DNA of 64,000 bases, taken from the NCBI RefSeq assembly GCF_036322625.1, contig NZ_AP027266.1, positions 1,801,001-1,865,000 of the forward strand, given 5' to 3'. The stretch comes from Roseicyclus marinus (GTDB taxonomy: Bacteria; Pseudomonadota; Alphaproteobacteria; Rhodobacterales; Rhodobacteraceae). The notes under the pieces are model-generated. The model had not been told where the DNA came from. It made no database searches and was given only the letters and a program-made list of their open reading frames with translations. Positions 51,206-58,866 of the stretch are shown here, one piece after another. Each line of letters opens with the position of its first letter. Position 1 is the stretch's first letter. A program made the translations under genes and the position numbers.

Positions 51206-52900
51206 TCAGCCGCCCACGACATCGACGGAGTTGTTGGGTTCGAGCGTCACGGTGCCCTGCGCACGGATGTGGTTTTCCACCACGTCCCAGATCGGCGGAC
51301 CCTCGGTGCCCTCGTTCACGCTGGCCCAGCCTGCCACGACATAGGATTGGTCGGGCTGCACAAGCTCACCCGTGGACAGGAGCGTCATCTCGGTGATGCG
51401 GCTGCCCTGTGGCTGGGCCGGGTCGATCCGGTAGCCCATGCCGCCCACGCGGACCATGTCGCCGCCCTGCTGGTAATAGGCATCCGGGTTGAAGATGTTG
51501 GCGGCCACATCCTCGAGGATCGTGTGCAGCATCTCGCCCGTCATCTCGGTCCGGTAGGCGTTGGGATAGGTCATGGCGGTGACGTTGTAGATGTCCTCGC
51601 GCGTGATCTCCTGTCCGGGCAGCACGGCCGCGCCCCAGCGGAACCCGGGCGAGAGCGCGATCTGCGCATCCCGCTGGCTGATCAGCGCGTCGCAGATCAC
51701 GTCATCCCATGTGCCGTTGAAATTCCCGCGCCGGAACAAGAGCGACCCCGATGTGCCGATGACCTCGGACATTTCGGCGGCATAGGGGGCGCGGGTTTCC
51801 TCGACCAGCGCCGTCATCTCGGGGTCGGGCGCGATCACGTCCGAAAAGATCGGGATCAACCGGTGGCTGATGCCGCGCATCGCGCCATCCTGCACATCCA
51901 GATCGACACGGCTCACGAACTTGCCGTGGCTTCCGCTCGCGATCAGGAAGGTGTTGCCGACCTGGATCGGCTCGGGCAGCGCGTCATGGGTATGTCCGGT
52001 CAGGATCACGTCGATCCCCGGAATGTCGCGGGCGAACTGGCGATCCACGTCGAACCCGTTGTGCGACAACAGAACCACAACCTCTGCGCCCGCAGCCCGC
52101 ACCTCCTCGACCACTTCCGCGATCCGGTCGCGGCGCAGGCCGAAACTCAGCTCGGGGAACATCCAGCCGGGATTGGCGATGGGCATGTAGGGAAAGGCCT
52201 GGCCGATCACGCCTATCGCCGTGCCGTTGCGCTCGAAGATCTTGTAATCGTCGTAGACCGGCTCGTCCCATTCCGCGTCAAAGATATTGGCCCCGAGAAA
52301 GGCGGGGTTCGCATGGTTCTCGATCAGCTCGTTGACCCGGTCCGATCCCAGCGTGAATTCCCAGTGCGAGGTCATCGCCTCGACACCGAGCGCATTCATC
52401 AGCGTGACCATGTCCATGCCGCGCGTGCGCAGGCTGGGCAGCGATCCCTGCCAGGTGTCGCCGCCATCCAGCAGCAGCGCATGGGGGGCTTGGGCGCGGA
52501 TCGCCTTGACCACGGTCGAGATGCGGTCCAGCCCGCCCATCCGGCCATAGCTGCGCGCCATCGCCTCGAAATCGCTGTAGGTCAGCGCGTAATCCAGCGC
52601 GCTGCCCTGCTCGACGCCGAACCGCGCCCGGAATTCCGCCCCCACCAGATGCGGCGGCTGGCCCGCATGGATGCCCACGCCGATGTTGAATTCCGGCTCG
52701 CGGAAAAAGATCGGCTGGGTCTGCGCGTGCATGTCGGTGATGTGGATCAGCGTCACGTTGCCCGGACCGCCTTCGCCGATCAGCTGGTCTTGCGTCAGCG
52801 CCTGCTGCGCGGACAGCCGCGCCCAATTGCCGAAGCCCGAGGCGCCGTACAGGGCCGATGTGGCCAGGGCGGCCTGAACGAAATGGCGACGCGAGATCAT
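51206..52900 (-). CDS. soxB: SoxB, thiosulfohydrolase
   Basis: A di-manganese hydrolase that releases sulfate from SoxY-bound cysteine S-thiosulfonate. The 564-residue protein has a twin-arginine-type start (ISRRHFVQAAL). The metal-binding motifs are THITDMHAQ-like HITDMHAQ (Asp56, His58), LLLDGGDTWQGS (Asp148), LLSHNGFD and LTGHTHDALP. Length matches other SoxB proteins. The 84-base gap before it holds a hairpin and a SoxR-type operator, so it can probably be transcribed apart from soxXYZA. Confidence 0.96.
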   Translation of the reverse strand: MISRRHFVQAALATSALYGASGFGNWARLSAQQALTQDQLIGEGGPGNVTLIHITDMHAQTQPIFFREPEFNIGVGIHAGQPPHLVGAEFRARFGVEQGSALDYALTYSDFEAMARSYGRMGGLDRISTVVKAIRAQAPHALLLDGGDTWQGSLPSLRTRGMDMVTLMNALGVEAMTSHWEFTLGSDRVNELIENHANPAFLGANIFDAEWDEPVYDDYKIFERNGTAIGVIGQAFPYMPIANPGWMFPELSFGLRRDRIAEVVEEVRAAGAEVVVLLSHNGFDVDRQFARDIPGIDVILTGHTHDALPEPIQVGNTFLIASGSHGKFVSRVDLDVQDGAMRGISHRLIPIFSDVIAPDPEMTALVEETRAPYAAEMSEVIGTSGSLLFRRGNFNGTWDDVICDALISQRDAQIALSPGFRWGAAVLPGQEITREDIYNVTAMTYPNAYRTEMTGEMLHTILEDVAANIFNPDAYYQQGGDMVRVGGMGYRIDPAQPQGSRITEMTLLSTGELVQPDQSYVVAGWASVNEGTEGPPIWDVVENHIRAQGTVTLEPNNSVDVVGG

Positions 52901-52918
52901 GGTTCAACCCCAGATGTT

Positions 52919-52934
52919 ATTCAAGTTTTTGAAT
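52919..52934. promoter_or_regulatory. SoxR/SqrR-type operator ATTC-N8-GAAT upstream of soxB
   Basis: ATTCAAGTTTTTGAAT is an exact inverted repeat (6-4-6) and an exact match to the ATTC-N8-GAAT site I recall for SqrR-type persulfide sensors, relatives of SoxR. It lies 18 bases before the soxB start, between soxA and soxB. Looser versions occur upstream of soxX (55277-55292) and between soxV and soxS (56711-56726). This points to an internal regulated promoter inside the sox operon. Confidence 0.7.
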
Positions 52935-52950
52935 GTATTAGAACGAACAC

Positions 52951-52972
52951 CGCCCCGGATCGCTCCGGGGCG
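52951..52972 (-). terminator. strong hairpin after soxA, possible terminator
   Basis: CGCCCCGGA (52951-52959) pairs perfectly with TCCGGGGCG (52964-52972) around a four-base loop, 12 bases after the soxA stop. The stem is strong, but the following bases on the gene strand (GTGTTCGTTCTAATAC) are only moderately U-rich. It may partly end transcripts from the soxX side or mark a processing site before soxB. Confidence 0.5.
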
Positions 52973-52984
52973 CTGATCTTGATG

Positions 52985-53851
52985 TCAGTTGCGGACGGCG
53001 GGACCTTCGACCGTCAGGCCGTTGCCGCGCGAAGCGACGTAAAGCTCGAGCGCCACGAATTCGGGGCTGCCGATCGCATAGGGCTCGCCGCGCGTGTCAC
53101 GGATACAGCCGCGGAAACGGTTGTGGATCGACACGATGTTGGCGTTCTTCAGACGATAGGTCGGGAACCCGTTCACCTGCCCCTGGCTCAGATGGTCTGC
53201 CCGGATCAGGTTGCCGTAGTTGTTCTCGTGGCACTGCGCGCAGCTCAGCTCCATCTGGCCGTACTGGGTGTAATAGATCTCGCGACCCAATTCCCAGGCC
53301 TCGGCGGCGGGGCCGTCCATGGCCACGTTCACCGTCTGCCCACGACCAACCGATGCGATCAACGCAACCATGTTGCGCATCTGCTGGCTGTCATAGCCAT
53401 AGGGTTCCGCCACGCCCATGCGCTCGGTCTGGCATTCGATGACCTGCATCTCGACGGTCTGCACTTCGCCATGCGCCTCGTCCCACTGGGGATAGGTCGC
53501 CCGGACCCCAGCAAGGCTTTCGGGGTTCTCGTGGCACGAGGCGCAGCTGTTGCCCTCGGTGCCCATGGCGGTGTTGAACGCCTCGATCCCCTGCTCGACA
53601 TAGAGCATGCCGGGGTTGTCGAAATCATCCGCCTGCATGGCCCGCGTCTCGTCGGTGCGGAACACCCAGCCCGAATAGATCGTGTTGAGCGCCCCTGCGA
53701 GATGCTCGGGCGCTGCGGTTTCCGTCACGATCGGGATCTCGCCATTGATGACGAGCTCCCCCCCGGTGCGGATGTCGGCTAGGCCGACCCCGGCGGCAAG
53801 GACGGCGATGATCGCCGCCGATGTTCCGCCAAGAAGCGTTTTTCTTGTCAT
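52985..53851 (-). CDS. soxA: SoxA, diheme cytochrome subunit of SoxAX
   Basis: With SoxX it couples thiosulfate to the SoxY cysteine. The 288-residue protein has a signal peptide (to about 25). The heme sites are CASCH (103-107) and CAQCH (204-208). Cys140 is the expected cysteine ligand of the first heme, and Cys249 in FRGCIRDTRGEPY is the active-site (persulfidated) cysteine ligand. This is the diheme form, as in Paracoccus and Rhodovulum. It lies 45 bases after soxZ. Confidence 0.96.
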   Translation of the reverse strand: MTRKTLLGGTSAAIIAVLAAGVGLADIRTGGELVINGEIPIVTETAAPEHLAGALNTIYSGWVFRTDETRAMQADDFDNPGMLYVEQGIEAFNTAMGTEGNSCASCHENPESLAGVRATYPQWDEAHGEVQTVEMQVIECQTERMGVAEPYGYDSQQMRNMVALIASVGRGQTVNVAMDGPAAEAWELGREIYYTQYGQMELSCAQCHENNYGNLIRADHLSQGQVNGFPTYRLKNANIVSIHNRFRGCIRDTRGEPYAIGSPEFVALELYVASRGNGLTVEGPAVRN

Positions 53852-53896
53852 GGCCGTTACTTCCTCCCTTGCGACGGCTTGGTCTGGCAGGTCCGG

Positions 53897-54226
53897 TCAG
53901 GCGACGGTGATATCCGCCGTTTCCGTGTAGACCGAGCCATCGTCATCGTACCAGGTGAACTGGAACGTGCCGGTTTCGTTCACGACCGCGTCGAACTGGA
54001 AATAGGGGTTCGTCGACACGCCGGGATGGATCTCGACCTCGACCACCATCTCGCCGTTGAACTCGCAGGTGAAGCGGTTGATGATCTGCCGCGGGATGAC
54101 GTTGCCGTCGCTGCCGCGGCGCTGACCCGATTCCATCGGGTGGCTGATCAGGGTACGGACCGACACGCTTTCGCCGGCCGTGGCATCGCGCGGAACGCGG
54201 ACGCGGGGTGTGACATTCTCTGCCAT
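53897..54226 (-). CDS. soxZ: SoxZ, sulfur-carrier complex subunit
   Basis: A 109-residue cytoplasmically made partner of SoxY with no signal peptide. It is exported as a complex with SoxY by the Tat signal of SoxY. Family features are PRVRVPRDATAGESVSVRTLISHPMESGQRR near the start (quoted as positions 7-37) and NPYFQFDAVVNETGTFQFTWYDDDG near the end (73-97). It lies 28 bases after soxY. Confidence 0.95.
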   Translation of the reverse strand: MAENVTPRVRVPRDATAGESVSVRTLISHPMESGQRRGSDGNVIPRQIINRFTCEFNGEMVVEVEIHPGVSTNPYFQFDAVVNETGTFQFTWYDDDGSVYTETADITVA

Positions 54227-54254
54227 GATCTCTTTCCTTGTCCTGTCGCTTCGC

Positions 54255-54677
54255 TCAGCCGCCGCAGCCGCCGATGGTCACGCGCACATTCTGGCGCGCC
54301 TGCTTGAAGCTGCCGTCGGGCATCCGCGCGATGGCCACCACTTCCTGCTCGCCCGCAAGGCGGATCCGGGTGGAGGCCAGCTGCGACCCTGCCGCCGGAC
54401 CGAAATTGAAGGTGCAGACATCGGCCTGCGGGTTGCCCGCGGCCAGGATCATGATGGCCGCCGCACCGGGCGCGGTCACCTCGATCGGAACGGTGTTGCC
54501 GTTTTCGGCGATTTCGGGGGCGATCAGCGTGATGCCATCGGCGCCCATGTCGGCACCGGAGGTGAAAGCCTGGATCGCCTCGTCGAGCGTGGCGGCATTG
54601 GCGAGATGCGGCAGGCCGGCAAAGGCGGCAATGACCGCCAGCCCGGAGCCGACGAATTGCCTGCGTGTCTGGGTCAT
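54255..54677 (-). CDS. soxY: SoxY, sulfur-carrier protein
   Basis: The carrier that holds thiosulfate-derived intermediates on a C-terminal cysteine. The 140-residue precursor has a twin-arginine signal (TRRQFVGSGLAVIAAF). It ends in the classic GGCGG, with the carrier Cys138. Pathway position: loaded by SoxAX, then acted on by SoxB and Sox(CD)2. It lies 42 bases after soxX. Confidence 0.97.
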   Translation of the reverse strand: MTQTRRQFVGSGLAVIAAFAGLPHLANAATLDEAIQAFTSGADMGADGITLIAPEIAENGNTVPIEVTAPGAAAIMILAAGNPQADVCTFNFGPAAGSQLASTRIRLAGEQEVVAIARMPDGSFKQARQNVRVTIGGCGG

Positions 54678-54719
54678 GAGATCAGTCTCCTTGGTCTCGG
54701 GGTTACGGGGCCGACCGGC

Positions 54720-55199
54720 TCAATAGTCGGTCAGCGTCATCAGGAACGCGATGATGTCCTCGATCTGCTGCGCCTCGAGGATGGGCTGAAGATCGGCGGG
54801 CGCGGGGCGCGTGGTAAAGGCATCACCGGGCCGGGTGAAGCCCGACACCTTGTAGAAGGCGGGCATGATCGAATCCGGGAAGGTCACGTCGGCATTGACC
54901 AGCAGACCGCGCAGCGCGGGCTCTTCCCAACGCGTGGCCACCCCGTCCAGCACCGGCCCGACCTCTCCGTGCCACGGCTGATCCGAAAGAGCCGAGACCG
55001 CGTGGCAGGCAAGACAATTGCCGCCCGAACGGCTGGCGAAAATCTCCGCCCCGCGCGCTGCATCGCCCGGAGCCCCGGTCAGGCTTTCGAAAACTTCCCC
55101 ATATTCGCTCATAACCACGTCGTCGGGGGCGATGACATCGGCTTGAACACTCGTCGCAGCCAAGGCAATGCCGGCCACCAAAAGCATCTGGCGCTTCAC
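54720..55199 (-). CDS. soxX: SoxX, monoheme cytochrome subunit of SoxAX
   Basis: A 159-residue periplasmic cytochrome c with a signal peptide ending near VQA (20). It has one heme motif CLACH (62-66) and the likely methionine ligand Met112 in DSIMPAFYK. It pairs with SoxA. The ATG follows GGGAGGAAC. The 110-base gap to soxW holds a putative SoxR site, so transcription may restart here. Confidence 0.95.
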   Translation of the reverse strand: MKRQMLLVAGIALAATSVQADVIAPDDVVMSEYGEVFESLTGAPGDAARGAEIFASRSGGNCLACHAVSALSDQPWHGEVGPVLDGVATRWEEPALRGLLVNADVTFPDSIMPAFYKVSGFTRPGDAFTTRPAPADLQPILEAQQIEDIIAFLMTLTDY

Positions 55200-55276
55200 T
55201 GTAGTTCCTCCCTTGGGACCGAGTCACCGGCCTCCGGTATACCGTAGTATTGCTCGCCCTTTGATTGCAAGAACAC

Positions 55277-55292
55277 TTTCATATTTTTGCAT
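55277..55292. promoter_or_regulatory. degenerate SoxR-type site upstream of soxX
   Basis: TTTC-ATATTTTT-GCAT resembles ATTC-N8-GAAT with mismatches in both halves. It lies in the AT-rich soxW-soxX spacer, 78 bases before the soxX start. It shares TTCATATT with the soxV-soxS spacer site. In related bacteria SoxR binds both of these spacers, which is why the weak match is recorded. Confidence 0.4.
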
Positions 55293-55309
55293 GTGATCCT
55301 CGGCCAAGC

Positions 55310-55891
55310 TCATTCCGTCGCCCCTGCGGCCGCCTGCTCGGCGAACATACGGGCATGATATCGTTGGAAATCTTCCTCGCCCTCATAGCCTTCCTCAAGC
55401 ACCCAGTTCAACATGTTGAACGTCGTCCAACGGCCGAATGCGCCCGGCATCACCACCGCCGCCGCCTCGATTCCCGTCACGCCCTCGGGCACGTCTTCGG
55501 GAAAGAACAGGATCGTCGGCGTGAACAGGTTGCGCCAGCGCCGCGCGATCTCGCGCTCCTCCATCGTCTCGCCGTCGAAATCGGTGACCTCGGTCGACCC
55601 ATGCATGTTGATGCGCAGGACGTAGAAATCCTCTTCCAGCATCCGCAGGATATCGGGCTCGACCCAGACCTCCTCGTGCATGCGCGAGCAATAGATGCAG
55701 CCGCGCTGCTCGATCATGATCATCAGGCGCTGGCCATTGGCAGTGGCCTCGGCCAGATCCTCGCGCAGGTCGAGGAATGTCTCCTCGATCCAGGGCGCGA
55801 TATGCAGCCCGTCATCCCCCACCTCGGCCCGCGCCGCACCGCCCAGGGCAAGCGCCGCCCCCAACACCACTCCGGTCAATCTTGCGAACAT
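55310..55891 (-). CDS. soxW: SoxW, periplasmic thioredoxin-like protein
   Basis: A 193-residue thioredoxin-fold protein with a signal peptide (to about 22) and the redox motif RGCIYCSR (Cys65, Cys68). It probably receives electrons from the membrane protein SoxV and keeps Sox thiols reduced. The start at 55891 begins the signal peptide. It lies 44 bases after soxV and 110 bases before soxX. Confidence 0.9.
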   Translation of the reverse strand: MFARLTGVVLGAALALGGAARAEVGDDGLHIAPWIEETFLDLREDLAEATANGQRLMIMIEQRGCIYCSRMHEEVWVEPDILRMLEEDFYVLRINMHGSTEVTDFDGETMEEREIARRWRNLFTPTILFFPEDVPEGVTGIEAAAVVMPGAFGRWTTFNMLNWVLEEGYEGEEDFQRYHARMFAEQAAAGATE

Positions 55892-55935
55892 GTCTCCCGG
55901 GCCTCCTCCGCCCTGCTGCCACACTGCGATGTGCC

Positions 55936-56676
55936 CTACCCGATGGTCTGGAACACCTCGAATGTCTCGATCATCCACTGCCCGACATAGAGCAGCGCAT
56001 TGGTCGCGATCAGGATGCCGAAAACCACCAGCGCGCCCCCCATGACCTTTTCGACCGTCCCCAGGTGCCGCCGGAACCGCCGCATCAGCCGCATGAAGGG
56101 CCCCACGAATCCCGCCGCCAGAACAAAGGGCAGCGTCATCCCGATCCCGTAGCCGAACAGCAGCATCATCCCCTGCCCCGCCGTATCCGTCGTGCCCGCC
56201 ATGAACAGGATCGCCGCCAGCACCGGCCCCACGCAGGGCGTCCAGCCAAAGGCAAAGGCCAGGCCGATCATGTAGGCCCCGCCAAGCCCGAGGTTCGCGG
56301 TATCCCCCGGCTCCGCCCGCAGGCTGCGGTTCAGGAACCCGATCCGGATCACCCCCAGGAAATGCAGACCCATCGTGATGATCATGGCCGCCGCGACATA
56401 GCGCAACACGTCGAACCAGTCGCGCAACACCTGCCCGAAGAGCGAGGCAGAGGCCCCAAGCCCCACAAAGACCGTCAGGACACCCGCCGCGAACATCACG
56501 GCCCCCGTCACCGCCCTGATCCGCGTGGCCCGCGTGATGGCCCCGCCTTGCGCCACTTCCGCCGCACTCATGCCCCCCAGGTAGCTCAGGTAAAACGGGA
56601 CCATCGGCAGGATGCAGGGCGACAGGAACGACAAAAGCCCCGCCAGAAAGGCCCCGGTCAGAGAAATGTCGAACAT
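55936..56676 (-). CDS. soxV: SoxV, CcdA-family membrane thiol-disulfide transporter
   Basis: A 246-residue CcdA/DsbD-type membrane protein with six hydrophobic segments. The paired redox cysteines are Cys21 in FLSPCILP and Cys148 in GWTPCVGP. It moves electrons from cytoplasmic thioredoxin to SoxW and SoxS. It is the first gene of the leftward sox operon and is divergent from soxS, with 60 bases between the start codons. Confidence 0.94.
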   Translation of the reverse strand: MFDISLTGAFLAGLLSFLSPCILPMVPFYLSYLGGMSAAEVAQGGAITRATRIRAVTGAVMFAAGVLTVFVGLGASASLFGQVLRDWFDVLRYVAAAMIITMGLHFLGVIRIGFLNRSLRAEPGDTANLGLGGAYMIGLAFAFGWTPCVGPVLAAILFMAGTTDTAGQGMMLLFGYGIGMTLPFVLAAGFVGPFMRLMRRFRRHLGTVEKVMGGALVVFGILIATNALLYVGQWMIETFEVFQTIG

Positions 56677-56710
56677 CGGGAACCCTGCATAAAGCTTGCG
56701 TGGACTTCAC

Positions 56711-56726
56711 ATTCAGAAATTCATAT
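56711..56726. promoter_or_regulatory. half-matched SoxR-type site between soxV and soxS
   Basis: ATTC-AGAAATTC-ATAT has one intact ATTC half of the ATTC-N8-GAAT pattern and a second ATTC within it. It lies in the 60-base spacer between the divergent soxV and soxS starts. This is the place where SoxR is known to act in related organisms. TTCATATT here recurs in the soxW-soxX spacer. Confidence 0.4.
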
Positions 56727-56736
56727 TAGAGAGGCC

Positions 56737-57162
56737 ATGAGAGTTTCGTCAACGTTGCATCTTCAACGGATCACACGCGCCATGGTTGCCCTGCTGGCCG
56801 CCGTGCTGCTTCTGGTCGCCCTGCCCCGCGCATCCGCCGCGCAGGACTGGCAACTCGTGCTGATCGAACAGCATGGCTGCGTCTATTGCGCCCGCTGGAA
56901 CCGTGACGTGGCCCCCGAATACCCGCTGACCCCCGAGGGGCAATTCGCGCCGCTGCGCCGCGTCGACCTCGGCCAGCCGCTGCCGGATGACCTCACCTTC
57001 GACACGCGCCCCGTCTACACCCCGACCTTCGTCCTGATGCGCCATGGAACCGAAATTTCCCGCCTCGAAGGCTACCCGGGCGAAGATTTCTTCTGGGGCC
57101 TGCTCGGCCGGATGCTCGACCGCGCCGATGCGGCATGGATGACACGGAACGCCGACGGATGA
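56737..57162 (+). CDS. soxS: SoxS, periplasmic thioredoxin
   Basis: A 141-residue thioredoxin-like protein with a long signal segment (to about 35). Its redox motif is QHGCVYCARW (Cys48, Cys51). In Paracoccus, SoxS keeps SoxY active. The ATG at 56737 follows GAGAGG; longer in-frame sequence runs through soxV antisense and is not real. It is followed by soxR after 70 bases. Confidence 0.9.
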   Translation: MRVSSTLHLQRITRAMVALLAAVLLLVALPRASAAQDWQLVLIEQHGCVYCARWNRDVAPEYPLTPEGQFAPLRRVDLGQPLPDDLTFDTRPVYTPTFVLMRHGTEISRLEGYPGEDFFWGLLGRMLDRADAAWMTRNADG

Positions 57163-57232
57163 CCCCCGACCGCCACAGACCCCTTGCCCCGCCGCGCCGC
57201 GGCATGCTTTGTGTCTCCCACGGGAGTGTATC

Positions 57233-57622
57233 ATGAGCCTGCACCACGACAGGTCGAAGATCGACGAAAACAACCTGGTCGCCCAGGTGTCCTCCATCTT
57301 GCCGCGCATCGACGAGCCGATGGATGACGCCACCTGGACCCGTATCCGCACCAATGCGCAGACCGCTTCCGATTTCCTCAAGGCGATCAGCCACGAGGGT
57401 CGGCTGATGATCCTCTGCGCGCTGGCCAATGGCGAGAAATCCGTGGCCGAGATCGAAACGATGCTCGCCTCCCGCCAGGCCGCCGTCTCCCAGCAGCTCT
57501 CGCGCCTCCGCCTCGAAGGCTTGGTGACCGCGCGCCGTGACGGCAAGCAGATCTATTACCGTTTGACAGACGAACGGGCGCGCCTGATCATCGAACGCGT
57601 CTACGAGTTGTTCTGCACCTGA
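57233..57622 (+). CDS. soxR: SoxR, ArsR-family repressor (persulfide sensor type)
   Basis: A 129-residue winged-helix repressor of the SqrR/BigR/SoxR group. The recognition helix is SRQAAVSQQLSRLRLEGLV (80-98). Cys62 (MILCALANG) and Cys128 (ELFCT) are the expected pair that forms a polysulfide bridge and releases DNA. The ATG at 57233 follows GGGAG. It probably controls the divergent sox operon through ATTC-N8-GAAT-like sites, the best of which lies before soxB. Confidence 0.93.
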   Translation: MSLHHDRSKIDENNLVAQVSSILPRIDEPMDDATWTRIRTNAQTASDFLKAISHEGRLMILCALANGEKSVAEIETMLASRQAAVSQQLSRLRLEGLVTARRDGKQIYYRLTDERARLIIERVYELFCT

Positions 57623-57667
57623 CCCCGCGTCTCTGACCGGCGCTTGGTCGGGTCGAAGGGAGGGAAC

Positions 57668-58729
57668 ATGCTCGATCTCCTCGGCGAAGCCTGGTCGATC
57701 ACCCTGATCGGCCTGATCGGCGGCGTATTCCTCGGCCTCGCCGCGCGGCTTGGCCGTTTCTGCACGCTCGGCATGATCGAAGATGCCCATTTCGGCCAGG
57801 ACCGCACCCGGCTCTGGATGTGGGTCGTGGCGCTCGGCACCGCGATGGCCGTCAATTTCGCCGCCGAAGGCGCGGGCCTGATCCGCCTGCACCAGGCGAT
57901 CTATCTCTACAACGGCTTCACGCTCGCCGGCGCTGCCCTCGGCGGCCTGATGTTCGGCTATGGCATGGCGCAGGCGGGCAATTGCGGCTTCGGCATGCTG
58001 GCCCGGCTCGGCGGCGGCGATCTGCGCGCCATGGTCATCGCCCTCGTCATGGGGGTCGCGGCCTATGCCATGCTCTCGGGCCCGCTGGCCGCGCTGCGCG
58101 AACGGCTCTTTCCCATCGACCAGCACCCCGATGCCGCGCAGGGCTGGGCCCATTACCTCGGCGCCACGACCGGCCTGCCCGGCTGGACCATCGGCCTGAC
58201 GCTCGGCCTCGTCGTGCTGATCGCGGCAGCTCTCTCGCTCCTGCGCCACGCCCGGCACAAGGAATTGTTCTGGGGCCTCGTCGCGGGCATGGCCATCAGC
58301 AGCGGGTTTCTGGGCACGGCCCATGTCGCCAATACCGGCTTCGAACATTGGCTCGTCCATTCCCACAGCTTCACCGCGCCTGTGGGCGACACGATCCGCT
58401 ACACGATGTCCTCCTCCGGGCTCGAACCCGATTTCGCCATCGGCTCGGTCTTCGGGGTCCTGATCGGCGCCTTCCTCGGCTCGCTCATCCGCGACGGGTT
58501 CCGCTGGGAAGCCTGCGAGGATCCGCGCGAACTCAAGCGCCAGATGGGCGGCGCGATCCTGATGGGCTTCGGTGCGGTTCTGGCCGCCGGCTGCTCGATC
58601 GGCCAGGGCCTCTCGGCGCTCTCGCTGCTCTCCTTCCACGCGCCCGTGGTCGCGGCCAGCGTCTGGCTCGGCGGCTGGATCGGCCTGCGCCAACTCATCC
58701 TCGGCCACGGCCTCGCCCGCGAATTCTGA
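57668..58729 (+). CDS. soxT: SoxT, YeeE/YedE-family membrane transporter
   Basis: A 353-residue membrane protein of the YeeE/YedE family, commonly found next to soxR. Conserved cysteines are in GRFCTLGMIED (Cys32), AQAGNCGFGML (Cys106) and LAAGCSIGQGLS. It may import a sulfur compound or signal for SoxR. The ATG at 57668 follows GAAGGGAGGG. It is 45 bases after soxR, probably in the same transcript. Confidence 0.88.
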   Translation: MLDLLGEAWSITLIGLIGGVFLGLAARLGRFCTLGMIEDAHFGQDRTRLWMWVVALGTAMAVNFAAEGAGLIRLHQAIYLYNGFTLAGAALGGLMFGYGMAQAGNCGFGMLARLGGGDLRAMVIALVMGVAAYAMLSGPLAALRERLFPIDQHPDAAQGWAHYLGATTGLPGWTIGLTLGLVVLIAAALSLLRHARHKELFWGLVAGMAISSGFLGTAHVANTGFEHWLVHSHSFTAPVGDTIRYTMSSSGLEPDFAIGSVFGVLIGAFLGSLIRDGFRWEACEDPRELKRQMGGAILMGFGAVLAAGCSIGQGLSALSLLSFHAPVVAASVWLGGWIGLRQLILGHGLAREF

Positions 58730-58787
58730 CCGGGGGCGGCAAAGGCCCGTCGCGCCACCGCCCCTTCATCTTTCCCCAAATATGCCC

Positions 58788-58856
58788 GCCGGAGGCTCCG
58801 GCCCGGCCGCCCCGCGCCTCGGCCCAGCTCCTCGGCCCAGCTCCTCGGCCCAGTTA
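58788..58856. repeat. hairpin and 13-bp tandem repeats between soxT and uvrA
   Basis: The 137-base convergent spacer has a hairpin, GCCGGA-GGC-TCCGGC (58788-58802), directly after TTTCCCCAAATATGCCC. I recall that combination as a dispersed roseobacter repeat. Three tandem copies of a 13-base unit CTCGGCCCAGCTC follow at 58818-58830, 58831-58843 and 58844-58856, the last with three end changes. The hairpin could serve as terminator for both genes. The tandem repeats look like recent slippage. Confidence 0.65.
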
Positions 58857-58866
58857 AGCGGCCCCG

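Noticed and set aside
58818-58856. Three 13-bp tandem repeats as a possible iteron or protein-binding array
   Set aside because: Only three GC-rich copies exist, in a convergent spacer with no replication or partition genes. Simple slippage is the better explanation.
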